A DNA stretch of 64,000 nucleotides from Flavivirga spongiicola (GTDB taxonomy: Bacteria; Bacteroidota; Bacteroidia; Flavobacteriales; Flavobacteriaceae), in contig NZ_JAUOEO010000001.1 of assembly GCF_030540825.1 (NCBI RefSeq), positions 469,001 through 533,000 on the forward strand, in the 5' to 3' direction. Numbering within the stretch: position 1 is the first letter of the stretch; every line of letters begins with the position of its first letter. Below the pieces are notes generated by a model. The model was given only the letters and a program-made list of their open reading frames with translations, did not search any database and had not been told where the DNA came from. This document shows, in pieces, positions 45,616 to 54,487 of this stretch. The position numbers were made by a program, and so were the translations under genes.

Positions 45616-47154
45616 ATGAAAAAGTTATGTTTACTGTTCATAGGTGTCCTATCTATGTCCACAATTTACGCTCAAGATATTAGTGACGCTATAAGATTTT
45701 CTCAAGATGAAATACAAGGAACAGCTCGTTTTAGAGCATTAAGTGGCGCTTTTGGTGCCTTGGGTGGCGATATGAGTGCCGTTAGTTTAAACCCAGCTGG
45801 TTCAGCTATTTTTAGTAGAAGTCATGCCTCCTTTACGGTATCAAATATAGATACTGAAAACAATACGCGATATTTTAATGGCGTCAATAATTCTAATGAC
45901 TCTGATTTTGATATCAATCAAGGTGGAGCAACTTTCGTATTCGCCAGTAATAATAGTTCCCCATGGCGAAAATTCACAATTGGAATTGCTTATGAAAGGA
46001 CTAATAACCATGATACTAATTGGAGAGCAAGTGGCTTAAACACAAATGATGATGGCAATTTCAGCAACTCAATTGCTAGTTATTTTTATGATTTCGCAGA
46101 TGGTAAAAGATTAGATGAAATATCTGCTTTACCAGATGAATCATTAAGCCAGGCTTATCAAGACATAGGGGCTGTTTATGGGTTTGCTCATCAGCAAGCA
46201 TTTTTAGGCTTTGAATCATTTATTCTTCAACCTGATGACATTAATAACGATGCCAATACAACATATTCTTCCAACGTAAGCCCTGGGAATTTCGACCATA
46301 ATTATTCTTATTTAGCAACAGGATATAACGGTAAAGTAACATTTAATATAGCAACTCAATATGAAGACAATTTATATTTAGGATTAAACCTAAATTCGCA
46401 TTTTATTGACTATCGACGATCTAGTTTGTTATTTGAAAACAATTCAAATGCGGGGTCTATCGTTAATCGTATAGAATTTGAAAATAATTTGTCTACTACA
46501 GGTACCGGTTTTTCTTTCCAATTAGGAGGTATATTAAAACTATCAAATGAATTTAGAGTTGGTGTTACTTATGATTCCCCCACCTGGTATACCATAGAAG
46601 AAGAGACAACGCAATACTTAGCTACGGTAAGGGATGATGCAGGTTCTAATGTTACACAAGTTATAAATCCTGATGTAGTTAATATTTATCCGCAATACAA
46701 ACTACAAACGCCTGCAAAATTAACAGGAAGTTTAGCATATGTTTTTGCAAAACAAGGGCTTATTAGTTTTGATTATTCTCGTAAAGATTATAGCCAAACG
46801 AAATTTAAACCAACTTCGGATGCTTTTTTTGCAGATCAAAACGATATTATAAGCAATATATTAACTGATGCTGCAACCTATAGACTTGGTGGTGAATACA
46901 AGCATAAACAATTTAGTTTTAGAGGTGGTTACCGTTTTGAGGAAAGCCCATATGTAAATGGTTCCACTATTGGTGATTTAAATGGCTATTCTTTAGGAAT
47001 TGGTTACAATTTTGGGAATACGAAGTTAGATATTACTTATGATCAATCTGAACGTTCCTCAGAGACACCTCTGTATAATGTTGGATTAACTGATATTGCT
47101 AATATAGACCGAACAAATTCTAATATAACCTTGTCTTTAAGTTTCAATATTTAA
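45616..47154 (+). CDS. OmpP1/FadL-type outer-membrane transport protein
   Basis: 512 residues from ATG 45616, which gives a signal peptide (MKKLCLLFIGVLSMSTIYAQ). The frame is open to 45436 but that part is the third frame of the preceding gene. The start DISDAIRFSQDEIQGTARFRALSGAFGALGGDMSAVSLNPAG (split over 21-62) with its NPAG motif is the hallmark of FadL/OmpP1 hatch regions; the rest is alternating beta strands ending in NITLSLSFNI. Such barrels move hydrophobic molecules. It follows the repetitive lipoprotein and ends in a terminator. Confidence 0.9.
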   Translation: MKKLCLLFIGVLSMSTIYAQDISDAIRFSQDEIQGTARFRALSGAFGALGGDMSAVSLNPAGSAIFSRSHASFTVSNIDTENNTRYFNGVNNSNDSDFDINQGGATFVFASNNSSPWRKFTIGIAYERTNNHDTNWRASGLNTNDDGNFSNSIASYFYDFADGKRLDEISALPDESLSQAYQDIGAVYGFAHQQAFLGFESFILQPDDINNDANTTYSSNVSPGNFDHNYSYLATGYNGKVTFNIATQYEDNLYLGLNLNSHFIDYRRSSLLFENNSNAGSIVNRIEFENNLSTTGTGFSFQLGGILKLSNEFRVGVTYDSPTWYTIEEETTQYLATVRDDAGSNVTQVINPDVVNIYPQYKLQTPAKLTGSLAYVFAKQGLISFDYSRKDYSQTKFKPTSDAFFADQNDIISNILTDAATYRLGGEYKHKQFSFRGGYRFEESPYVNGSTIGDLNGYSLGIGYNFGNTKLDITYDQSERSSETPLYNVGLTDIANIDRTNSNITLSLSFNI

Positions 47155-47179
47155 AATATATCTGAATTAAAATATTATT

Positions 47180-47212
47180 AAAAAGCTTGAATTGTAAAAG
47201 TTCAGGCTTTTT
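47180..47212 (+). terminator. Terminator after the OmpP1 gene
   Basis: AAAAAGC-TTGAA pairs with TTCAG-GCTTTTT (imperfect) around a 9-nt loop and ends in a T run. Confidence 0.75.
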
Positions 47213-47300
47213 AATTTAAATGTAATTTATAAGCTAATTTAGAGACAAACACTCATATATAATAATTTGTTAAGACAAAACATAACAAAAGTGTTTTACT

Positions 47301-47308
47301 TATCTTTG
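47301..47308 (+). promoter_or_regulatory. -7 box for folE
   Basis: TATCTTTG fits TAnnTTTG and lies 28 bp before the start codon. No good -33 TTG at the expected spacing. Confidence 0.5.
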
Positions 47309-47335
47309 CAGACTAAAAACACCACTTTTTAGCTA

Positions 47336-48013
47336 ATGAAAATTGAAAATAACATAGAACAATTCGAATCTTTAGGAGATGACCATATTGGAACTTCTTC
47401 AAACACACCACTACGAAATGATGCCTTTAAACTTTCTAATGAAGAAAAAATAGACATTATTAAAGATGATGTGCGACATATTATGGAAACTTTAGGTCTC
47501 GACTTAACAGATGATAGCTTAAACGGTACACCTAACCGTGTTGCTAAAATGTTTGTAAAGGAAATTTTTGGAGGATTAGATCCTAAGAAAAAACCAAATG
47601 CTTCCACATTTGAAAACAAGTATAAATATGGGGAAATGCTTGTTGAAAAGAATATTACTGTTTATTCAACTTGTGAACACCATTTACTACCTATCGTTGG
47701 AAAGGCTCATATTGCTTATATTTCTAACGGAACTGTTGTTGGTTTATCTAAAATGAATCGTATTGTAGATTATTTTGCTAAACGTCCACAAGTCCAGGAA
47801 CGTCTTACTATTCAGGTAGTCAAAGAACTTCAGGAGGTTTTAAAAACTCAGGATGTTGCTTGTGTTATAGATGCCAAACATTTATGCGTGAATTCGAGAG
47901 GTATTAGAGACATTGAAAGCAGCACAGTTACTTCAGAATTTGGGGGGAAATTTAAAGAAGAAGCAACACGTAGAGAATTTTTAGATTATATAAAATTAGA
48001 TACTAAGTTTTAA
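47336..48013 (+). CDS. folE: GTP cyclohydrolase I
   Basis: 225 residues. The catalytic part has YSTCEHHLLPIVGKAHIAY (zinc Cys and His) near 105-123, GLSKMNRIVDYFAKRPQVQERLT (split 134-156) and the closing AKHLCVNSRGI with the third zinc ligand Cys. The N-terminal 40 residues are an acidic extension. It makes 7,8-dihydroneopterin triphosphate from GTP, the first step in folate synthesis. It has its own -7 box and is followed by cysS 37 bp later, probably co-transcribed. Confidence 0.96.
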   Translation: MKIENNIEQFESLGDDHIGTSSNTPLRNDAFKLSNEEKIDIIKDDVRHIMETLGLDLTDDSLNGTPNRVAKMFVKEIFGGLDPKKKPNASTFENKYKYGEMLVEKNITVYSTCEHHLLPIVGKAHIAYISNGTVVGLSKMNRIVDYFAKRPQVQERLTIQVVKELQEVLKTQDVACVIDAKHLCVNSRGIRDIESSTVTSEFGGKFKEEATRREFLDYIKLDTKF

Positions 48014-48050
48014 TTTATTTTTAACCATAACCAAATCATTATAATTTAAC

Positions 48051-49532
48051 ATGCAACTTTTTCAGCATCAACAAATAAAACTATACAATTCACTTACAGG
48101 CAAAAAAGAAACATTCAAACCAATTAACGAAGGTTATGTGGGTATGTATGTTTGTGGCCCAACAGTTTACAGTAATGTACACTTAGGCAATGTAAGAACT
48201 TTTATGTCTTTTGATATGGTATTTAGATACCTAAAACATTTGGGATACAAAGTGAGATACGTTAGAAATATTACGGATGCCGGTCATTTAGAAAATGATG
48301 CTGATGCTGGTGAAGATAAAATCACTAAAAAAGCACGTTTAGAGCAAATCGAACCTATGGAAGTTGTGCAACGCTATACGGTAGATTTTCACGATATTCT
48401 TAATACACTTAATTTTTTACCACCTAGCATAGAACCTACAGCTACTGGTCATATTATTGAACAAATTGAATTGATAAAAAATATCATCACTAATGGATTT
48501 GCCTACGAGGTAAATGGCTCAGTCTATTTTGATGTACATAAATTCAATGAAACTAACGATTACGGAAAATTAAGCAAGCGTAAACTTGAAGATTTAATTC
48601 ATAACACACGTGAACTTGATGGACAAAGCGACAAAAAGAACCCACAAGATTTTGCGCTTTGGAAAAAAGCGGAGCCACAGCACATCATGCGTTGGCCTTC
48701 TCCCTGGAGTGATGGTTTCCCTGGGTGGCATTTAGAATGTACAGCCATGAGCACCAAGTATTTGGGAGAACAATTTGATATTCATGGTGGTGGTATGGAT
48801 TTAAAATTCCCGCATCACGAATGTGAAATTGCTCAAAACGAAGCTGCCAAAGGAAAATCTCCTGTTAATTACTGGATGCATGCTAATATGCTGGAACTTA
48901 ACGGGCAGCGTATGTCCAAGACTACAGGAAATACTGTTAACCCTGATGAGTTATTATCAGGGAACAATAAATTCTTTAGTAAGGCTTATGGTCCAAGTGT
49001 TATTCGTTTCTTTAATGCACAATCATCCTACCGAAGTGTTTTAGATTTAACTGATGATGGTTTGTTAGCAAGTGAAAAAGGCTTTTATAGATTGATGGAC
49101 GCTGTTAACCTTTTAGATGATTTAAAGCCTTCTAAAGCTTCTACAATTGATATAAATGCATGGAAACAGAAATGTTATGATGCCATGAATGATGATTTTA
49201 ATTCACCAATTTTAATTGCTCATTTATTTGAAGCTGCTAAATATATTAATCAAATTAAAGAAGGTTCTGAAACATTAACTACCGAAGACTTAAACACTTT
49301 TAAGACTACCATTAATAACTTTGTTTTTGATGTTTTGGGTCTTGAAAATGCTAGTAAAAGTGACTCTGGAACTGATAAGTTATCTGGAGCTGTAGATATA
49401 TTGATTAAATTACGACAAGAGGCCAGAGCAAATAAAGACTTTGCTTTGTCAGATAAAATCCGTGATGAACTTGCAGAAGTTGGTATTCAACTTAAAGACG
49501 GTAAAGACGGCACGACGTTTTCGACTAATTAA
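48051..49532 (+). CDS. cysS: Cysteinyl-tRNA synthetase
   Basis: 493 residues. HIGH-type motif HLGNV in [19 protein letters not shown] (about 28-46), zinc ligands Cys29 and the later Cys and His in LECTAM and PHHECE, and the KMSKS-type motif as RMSKTTGN (near 285). It charges tRNA-Cys. Start at ATG 48051 gives the usual [20 protein letters not shown] terminus. The downstream spacer is filled by a family R1 palindromic repeat. Confidence 0.97.
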   Translation: MQLFQHQQIKLYNSLTGKKETFKPINEGYVGMYVCGPTVYSNVHLGNVRTFMSFDMVFRYLKHLGYKVRYVRNITDAGHLENDADAGEDKITKKARLEQIEPMEVVQRYTVDFHDILNTLNFLPPSIEPTATGHIIEQIELIKNIITNGFAYEVNGSVYFDVHKFNETNDYGKLSKRKLEDLIHNTRELDGQSDKKNPQDFALWKKAEPQHIMRWPSPWSDGFPGWHLECTAMSTKYLGEQFDIHGGGMDLKFPHHECEIAQNEAAKGKSPVNYWMHANMLELNGQRMSKTTGNTVNPDELLSGNNKFFSKAYGPSVIRFFNAQSSYRSVLDLTDDGLLASEKGFYRLMDAVNLLDDLKPSKASTIDINAWKQKCYDAMNDDFNSPILIAHLFEAAKYINQIKEGSETLTTEDLNTFKTTINNFVFDVLGLENASKSDSGTDKLSGAVDILIKLRQEARANKDFALSDKIRDELAEVGIQLKDGKDGTTFSTN

Positions 49533-49537
49533 ATGTT

Positions 49538-49621
49538 TTTGTCATTCCGTACTTGATGTGGAATCCATTTATAAAAATTAAGTTTCAATTAAAAAGATTC
49601 CTGCCTTCGCAGGAATGACAA
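49538..49621. repeat. Family R1 palindromic repeat abutting yidD
   Basis: The right hairpin ATTCCTGC-CTTC-GCAGGAAT (49597-49616) is perfect, and the left half (GTCATTCCG...GTGGAATCC) is a variant. It is a second copy of the element at 30484-30566. The ATG of yidD begins at 49622, directly after the repeat's TGACAA end. Confidence 0.8.
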
Positions 49622-49858
49622 ATGAAAAAAATACTCATTGCACCGTTTTTGTTTTTGATAAAAGTGTATCAAACACTAATATCACCATTAACACCTGCAA
49701 CCTGTAGATTTCAACCAACATGCTCTCACTACACTAAAGAAGCCTTACAAAAACATGGGTTATTCAAAGGTGGTAAGCTGGCTATAAGGCGTATTTTTAG
49801 TTGTCATCCTTGGGGAGGTTCTGGTTATGATCCTGTTCCCGAAAAGGATGACAACTAA
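49622..49858 (+). CDS. yidD: Membrane protein insertion efficiency factor YidD
   Basis: 78 residues. Diagnostic YidD features: the N-terminal amphipathic helix [20 protein letters not shown], the Cys pattern in [15 protein letters not shown], and the ending [24 protein letters not shown]. It assists YidC in membrane protein insertion. It begins immediately after a palindromic repeat, so its leader is the repeat itself and the hairpin could affect expression or separate it from cysS. Confidence 0.96.
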   Translation: MKKILIAPFLFLIKVYQTLISPLTPATCRFQPTCSHYTKEALQKHGLFKGGKLAIRRIFSCHPWGGSGYDPVPEKDDN

Positions 49859-50066
49859 AAACTTCCCTACGCGCCTACTCGCATGTTCTCTAAAAATGTC
49901 CACTGTGCATTTTCTTAACGTTCCCGTAGTTTGTCTGTTATCAAGAGCTACAGATCTGAACCACTAAGTGTGAAGTTTGTATTTTTTGTCATGTACTTAG
50001 CAACATTTTAATTTTATAAATTATAAATTAAATCATATTTAAATCACGTTAAATTCAACTTTCAAT
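49859..50066. other. Spacer between yidD and the DUF5107 gene
   Basis: 208 bp, no gene or hairpin of note. The two genes converge here. Confidence 0.6.
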
Positions 50067-53000
50067 TCAATAACTTAAAGATTCCTCTATAAGAGACCAT
50101 AGGTCCTCATTAATATGACTATCTTTCTTTAATTTCGAAAGCTGTTTTTTATCACCTTTAAAAAAGGCCATAATTAATTTATAATTTTTATTTCCATCTG
50201 AGTTTTCTATAGTTGATACCAACTTATTTGTTTCTGCATCCCAACCTAATTTTTTAAGAGCCAAAAGACCAAATAAACTATTAAGGCCGTATTTATTTAT
50301 ATTTTTATTCGTGTAATCAACTACATCTTTTAATAAATCTCCTTTCTTGTTATCATTTTTAAGCTTTTCAAAACAAACTGCAAGAAGGTAATCTTGAAGC
50401 CTATTGTCGACATTATAGGGTTTTCCAACTCCCAAATTTTCTGGCCACTTCTTTGAATCGATTAAAAGTTGAATCGCTTTTTTGTATTTTTTATCCTGAA
50501 TATTTTGATTTGCTAAAAATACGTGTGAATCAAAATAAAGATTTCTACTTAACTGTGCCAACTCTGAAGGCAAAACAATGATGTTTTTTAATACATTTAT
50601 ACTTTCATTATATTTTTTTATTTTAACCAATGTTTTCGCATATACTAATTTTATATTGTAGTTCTTTGGGAACTTTTTAAATGCTTTTTTACTACTTATG
50701 TAAGCTTCATCATACTTATTATTTTTCAAATAATACTGAATAAGCTCATCCCAAGTTTTCCAGTCATTATCATTTAACTCTATAGCTCTTTTATAATCTT
50801 GAAGTCTGTCTTCATAACTTCCATCTTCTAAATACGCTGCTCTGAATCTATAAAAAATATCCGAATCTGGTTCTGTAAAACTATTTCTCAAGAGTTCTTT
50901 CCCTTCCTCAATTAAGCCCACAGCGATATAGTTTTGGGCCAAATAGTACTTTAATTTCCAATGCGTGGTTTTATGCATCGCCCATCTTAATACAGGAATT
51001 GTTTCTCTTCTATATGGTAAAACAAAATCTGAAGGCATTGCAACGATATCTTCTAAAAGTTGTTGGCTTGCTTCATCATTTTGTTCTTTTAATAAATATG
51101 CTATCCATAGCTTTATTTTTGCATGTTCCTGATGATTTTTTAATACTACAATTGCTTCATTGGTTAAGCCGATATTTTCATATTGTATGGATAACTCTAA
51201 TGCTGTTTCAATAGGAAATTCATTATTAAAACCTAACTTATCGTTTTCATTATTTTTAAATAAGACATGTTCATTTTGAGCAAAGTGATTTATAGGATCG
51301 ATACTTAAGATGGACGTCAATTGATCATTAAAAGCGCCAATATTGTTTTGTTTTCTTGCTAAAACTATTAACACTTTTCTTGCGTTAAGATTATAAGTAT
51401 TAAAATCTAAAGCTTTTAAAGCATATTCTTTTGCCCTATCATTATTATTAAGACTTAAATGTATCTCTGCCATTTGAGCATACGATACTGAACGGTATTT
51501 CATACCTCGGGCTGCCCAACCTAAAGATTCTAAAGCATTAATATAATCTTTTTTAGCTCGATAAATAATCCCTGCTTTATAATTAGCTTCTGGATTATAT
51601 GTATCCATTCTTAACACCATATTGGCATACTCCAAAGCTTTATTATAATTGGTCTTTCTATATTCCAATTCAGCCAATTTAACCAACGCTTCTTGATGTG
51701 AAGGATCTATTTTAATAAGCTCTAATAAGTTTTTAAAAGCCTTCTCGTATTCTCTATACTTTATAGCTTCCCACCCATCGGTATATAATTTTTGTGATTT
51801 TGAAACTTGCAATGTAGTGTCTGAATAAAAAGGTCTTTTTATTAAAGATCTCTCTACGTTTGTTGTATACTTTAACTTATTATCACCAATAATGACTTTA
51901 ATTTTATCAGTAGGTTTGGATGCTATTTTTTTGGAGAAGACATCCATAGGATTCATCTCCAATGTTTCATTTATTATTTTTTCATCATTAACAAACACTT
52001 GAATATCTTCATTTAAATTCTGAAGTGAATTAACTCCTATATAAGTTTCCCTTTCGAAATGTTGAACATTCAATACGCCATACTCTGAAGCGTCTACCAT
52101 ACCATCAATATTTTTAAATGGAAACCAAATTTCTCTCCACCTGTCCATAGCATGAGGCTCGAAATTAGCTTGGGCTATAGGATTTTTTTCTTTTTCTGGA
52201 AAATATTGATTAAAGAGTCTCCCTGCCTGAAACTCAATATACTGCCCATCTGTATCAGTAAGTAACCCCTCCCAAACACCTCCAGAGCGTGATAAAGCCC
52301 ATAACCAAAGTTTTTGTCCAGGCATTTCTTCGTATGGTGACCAATGACCAAAACCAAAATTTGTATCATGATAATAACCTCCAAAAAAGTCTTTATAATC
52401 ACCTACAATATGATATGATTTATGTGGACCAAAATTATTATTCTTATAGTGAGATAATGTTCTTCCTGCTTCATCTATAGGCCAAAGTTTTGCATTTCCT
52501 CCATGCTCAAGGTATTTATTTCCAGGTATAAAAAATTCTAAATCATTTTTAGCTACAGCCGCAGCGGTCATCCAATTATAATAAGCTTGGTTTAATGGCG
52601 TTGGATTATACCATGATGCTTTGGTTTCAAAATAGGCTTTGTCTTTTTGTAAATTAATCTCAACCCGCCATTCAGTTCTTGATGGTAAATCCATTGTCCC
52701 CACTATACAGCTAACACTTCCATCTTTATTTTCTTTAATAGCATAATCTACAGGGGTCGCTGTTGCTGGAGTATGCCCAATAATTCCGAAATTAAATTCT
52801 ACACCACCAGAAGTCCATGGACCTCGCATAGCAATGTTTCTAAATTTAAGAACATCGTTTTTATATATAAACTCTTTGCCTGTTTCCTTTTCTATGGCTC
52901 CCCAAATTTTCCCACCAACTTCTGGTAAAACCCATAATTTAATATAATCATTCTCTAAAGTAACTACTTTCCATTCTTTATTTTTGGCCGCATACTCATA

Positions 53001-53213
53001 ACCTTCAAATTTAAAATAAGGGTATATTTTTGGATTTTCTTTTAGTATTGGGACCGGGTTTGGCTCATCAAATGTATATGTTTTTATGTACTGAACCGAT
53101 TCACTGATTTTAACTGATTGCGCATTTAAGAAAGGGGCTGAGCACAAAACCATACAACATAAGAAGAAAGGTCGTATCATTTGAACCACCAAGTAGCTAT
53201 ATTTTTTTATCAT
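50067..53213 (-). CDS. DUF5107 domain protein with TPR repeats
   Basis: 1048 residues with a signal peptide (a start at 53180 would give MIRPFFLCCMVLCSAPFLNA directly). The N-terminal half (about 35-420) is a DUF5107 beta-sandwich-like domain: WVLPEVGGKIWGAIEKETG near 93, NIAMRGPWTSGGVEFNFG near 127. The C-terminal half (about 470-1040) contains many tetratricopeptide repeats (for example YEKAFKNLLELIKIDPSHQEALVKLAE split). DUF5107 proteins are periplasmic and appear in polysaccharide and glycoconjugate loci, with a fold like sugar mutarotases; whether they act on sugar is unknown. It closes the leftward cluster that starts with SusC at the right edge. Confidence 0.85.
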   Translation of the reverse strand: MIKKYSYLVVQMIRPFFLCCMVLCSAPFLNAQSVKISESVQYIKTYTFDEPNPVPILKENPKIYPYFKFEGYEYAAKNKEWKVVTLENDYIKLWVLPEVGGKIWGAIEKETGKEFIYKNDVLKFRNIAMRGPWTSGGVEFNFGIIGHTPATATPVDYAIKENKDGSVSCIVGTMDLPSRTEWRVEINLQKDKAYFETKASWYNPTPLNQAYYNWMTAAAVAKNDLEFFIPGNKYLEHGGNAKLWPIDEAGRTLSHYKNNNFGPHKSYHIVGDYKDFFGGYYHDTNFGFGHWSPYEEMPGQKLWLWALSRSGGVWEGLLTDTDGQYIEFQAGRLFNQYFPEKEKNPIAQANFEPHAMDRWREIWFPFKNIDGMVDASEYGVLNVQHFERETYIGVNSLQNLNEDIQVFVNDEKIINETLEMNPMDVFSKKIASKPTDKIKVIIGDNKLKYTTNVERSLIKRPFYSDTTLQVSKSQKLYTDGWEAIKYREYEKAFKNLLELIKIDPSHQEALVKLAELEYRKTNYNKALEYANMVLRMDTYNPEANYKAGIIYRAKKDYINALESLGWAARGMKYRSVSYAQMAEIHLSLNNNDRAKEYALKALDFNTYNLNARKVLIVLARKQNNIGAFNDQLTSILSIDPINHFAQNEHVLFKNNENDKLGFNNEFPIETALELSIQYENIGLTNEAIVVLKNHQEHAKIKLWIAYLLKEQNDEASQQLLEDIVAMPSDFVLPYRRETIPVLRWAMHKTTHWKLKYYLAQNYIAVGLIEEGKELLRNSFTEPDSDIFYRFRAAYLEDGSYEDRLQDYKRAIELNDNDWKTWDELIQYYLKNNKYDEAYISSKKAFKKFPKNYNIKLVYAKTLVKIKKYNESINVLKNIIVLPSELAQLSRNLYFDSHVFLANQNIQDKKYKKAIQLLIDSKKWPENLGVGKPYNVDNRLQDYLLAVCFEKLKNDNKKGDLLKDVVDYTNKNINKYGLNSLFGLLALKKLGWDAETNKLVSTIENSDGNKNYKLIMAFFKGDKKQLSKLKKDSHINEDLWSLIEESLSY

Positions 53214-53265
53214 TTTAATTATATTTTTGTTTAGTAATGATTAGTCATCTTTATTTTTTCCTTCA

Positions 53266-54429
53266 TTATTCTATCCATCCTTCAGGTTCAATTCCTGTTC
53301 TAAATCTACTTTCTTCACAATTTGCAAAAAGAACTGTACAATCTATATTTTGTCCTGGGCAAACTAAATCAGATGTTTCAAATTGTATTGCATTTCTTTT
53401 TTCAATAGGGTCTTCTACAATATTTGTTCGATCAATAAACAAAGAAACTTTTGATGCCGATGTCGCTGTAAATCTTCCAAGAACATATTCATCAGCATCA
53501 TCCGGATTAAACATATTACCTATGAGAGCAGCTGGTGGTGGAGCATTAAGGTTACTATTATTCTCTAATAAATCTTTTAAAATTTTATAATATTCATAAG
53601 CAGAAGAGGATAATGAAAACTGTTGAAGTTCCACCACAATATCTTCTTTAGTGTACAAAGGAACATCTGCAATAAGCAAACCCTTTGTTATAATACCATT
53701 TGAAAATTCATCGCTAAAAATTTTAATTCGATTATTATATCTAATGTTCCAGCAATCTGTGTCACAGGCATAAGAGAAAGAAGCACTTGTAAAAGATTGA
53801 GGGTTATCTATACATTCTCCATTTCTAAAAATAAGACCTCCAGAACATTCATGGCAAATACGCAGTTTTTCAAATGATCGAAAATCCCAATAATAGTAAT
53901 TTTCCTCATCAACTGAATCGACTACATCTACTACAATTGCATGACCTGGCACGAACATTTCGTCCGTATTACTATAAAAAAGTTCACGGCTGTAAGTTAT
54001 TTTAGGGTTACTAATTGGAAGAGATTTTAAAATAGTTTCTGATAAAGATTCATAGCGTTTTCCATTAGGAAGGGTAAATCCCATTTTCCAAGACTCTCCT
54101 TCTTTGGCAACAAAATCAGCAGGAGGTAAATAAACACCACTTACCCCATCTAAGTTTACAACTTCATCTGTATCTGTATTTATAAACCAAACGGTGGCAT
54201 CTTCAATTGGGGTATTTAAGTTCTTAGAAGTAGATAAGTTTACATATGAAACCCCAGGTATTGTTGATACTATACCATCAACCAAAACGAGGTCATCTAA
54301 AAAATCAAATTCTGGTTTTACAGCTGTAATACAGGTTATGTTTTGAAAAACTACAATACAACAAAAAACACTCATAATCCAAGGTTTAATCTTTTTAAGT
54401 AATTTTTTTGAGTTTTTTTTACGTTTCAT
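53266..54429 (-). CDS. DUF4249 family lipoprotein
   Basis: 387 residues, N terminus very basic (MKRKKNSKKLLKKIK) before the hydrophobic signal and a possible lipobox (QNITC). The DUF4249 pattern is visible: LVLVDGIVSTIPGVSYVNLS, IEDATVWFINTDTDEVV and YYYWDFRSFEKL, and a Cys-rich central insert (CHECSGGLIFRNGECID). DUF4249 lipoproteins accompany TonB receptors in the same way SusD accompanies SusC. It follows the TonB receptor gene (58 bp) on the same strand, so the two act together. Confidence 0.85.
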   Translation of the reverse strand: MKRKKNSKKLLKKIKPWIMSVFCCIVVFQNITCITAVKPEFDFLDDLVLVDGIVSTIPGVSYVNLSTSKNLNTPIEDATVWFINTDTDEVVNLDGVSGVYLPPADFVAKEGESWKMGFTLPNGKRYESLSETILKSLPISNPKITYSRELFYSNTDEMFVPGHAIVVDVVDSVDEENYYYWDFRSFEKLRICHECSGGLIFRNGECIDNPQSFTSASFSYACDTDCWNIRYNNRIKIFSDEFSNGIITKGLLIADVPLYTKEDIVVELQQFSLSSSAYEYYKILKDLLENNSNLNAPPPAALIGNMFNPDDADEYVLGRFTATSASKVSLFIDRTNIVEDPIEKRNAIQFETSDLVCPGQNIDCTVLFANCEESRFRTGIEPEGWIE

Positions 54430-54487
54430 AAATTTATCTTTATTTTATTGTATCTGAGCAAAGCAACACAAGTGTTTTTAAGTAAAG

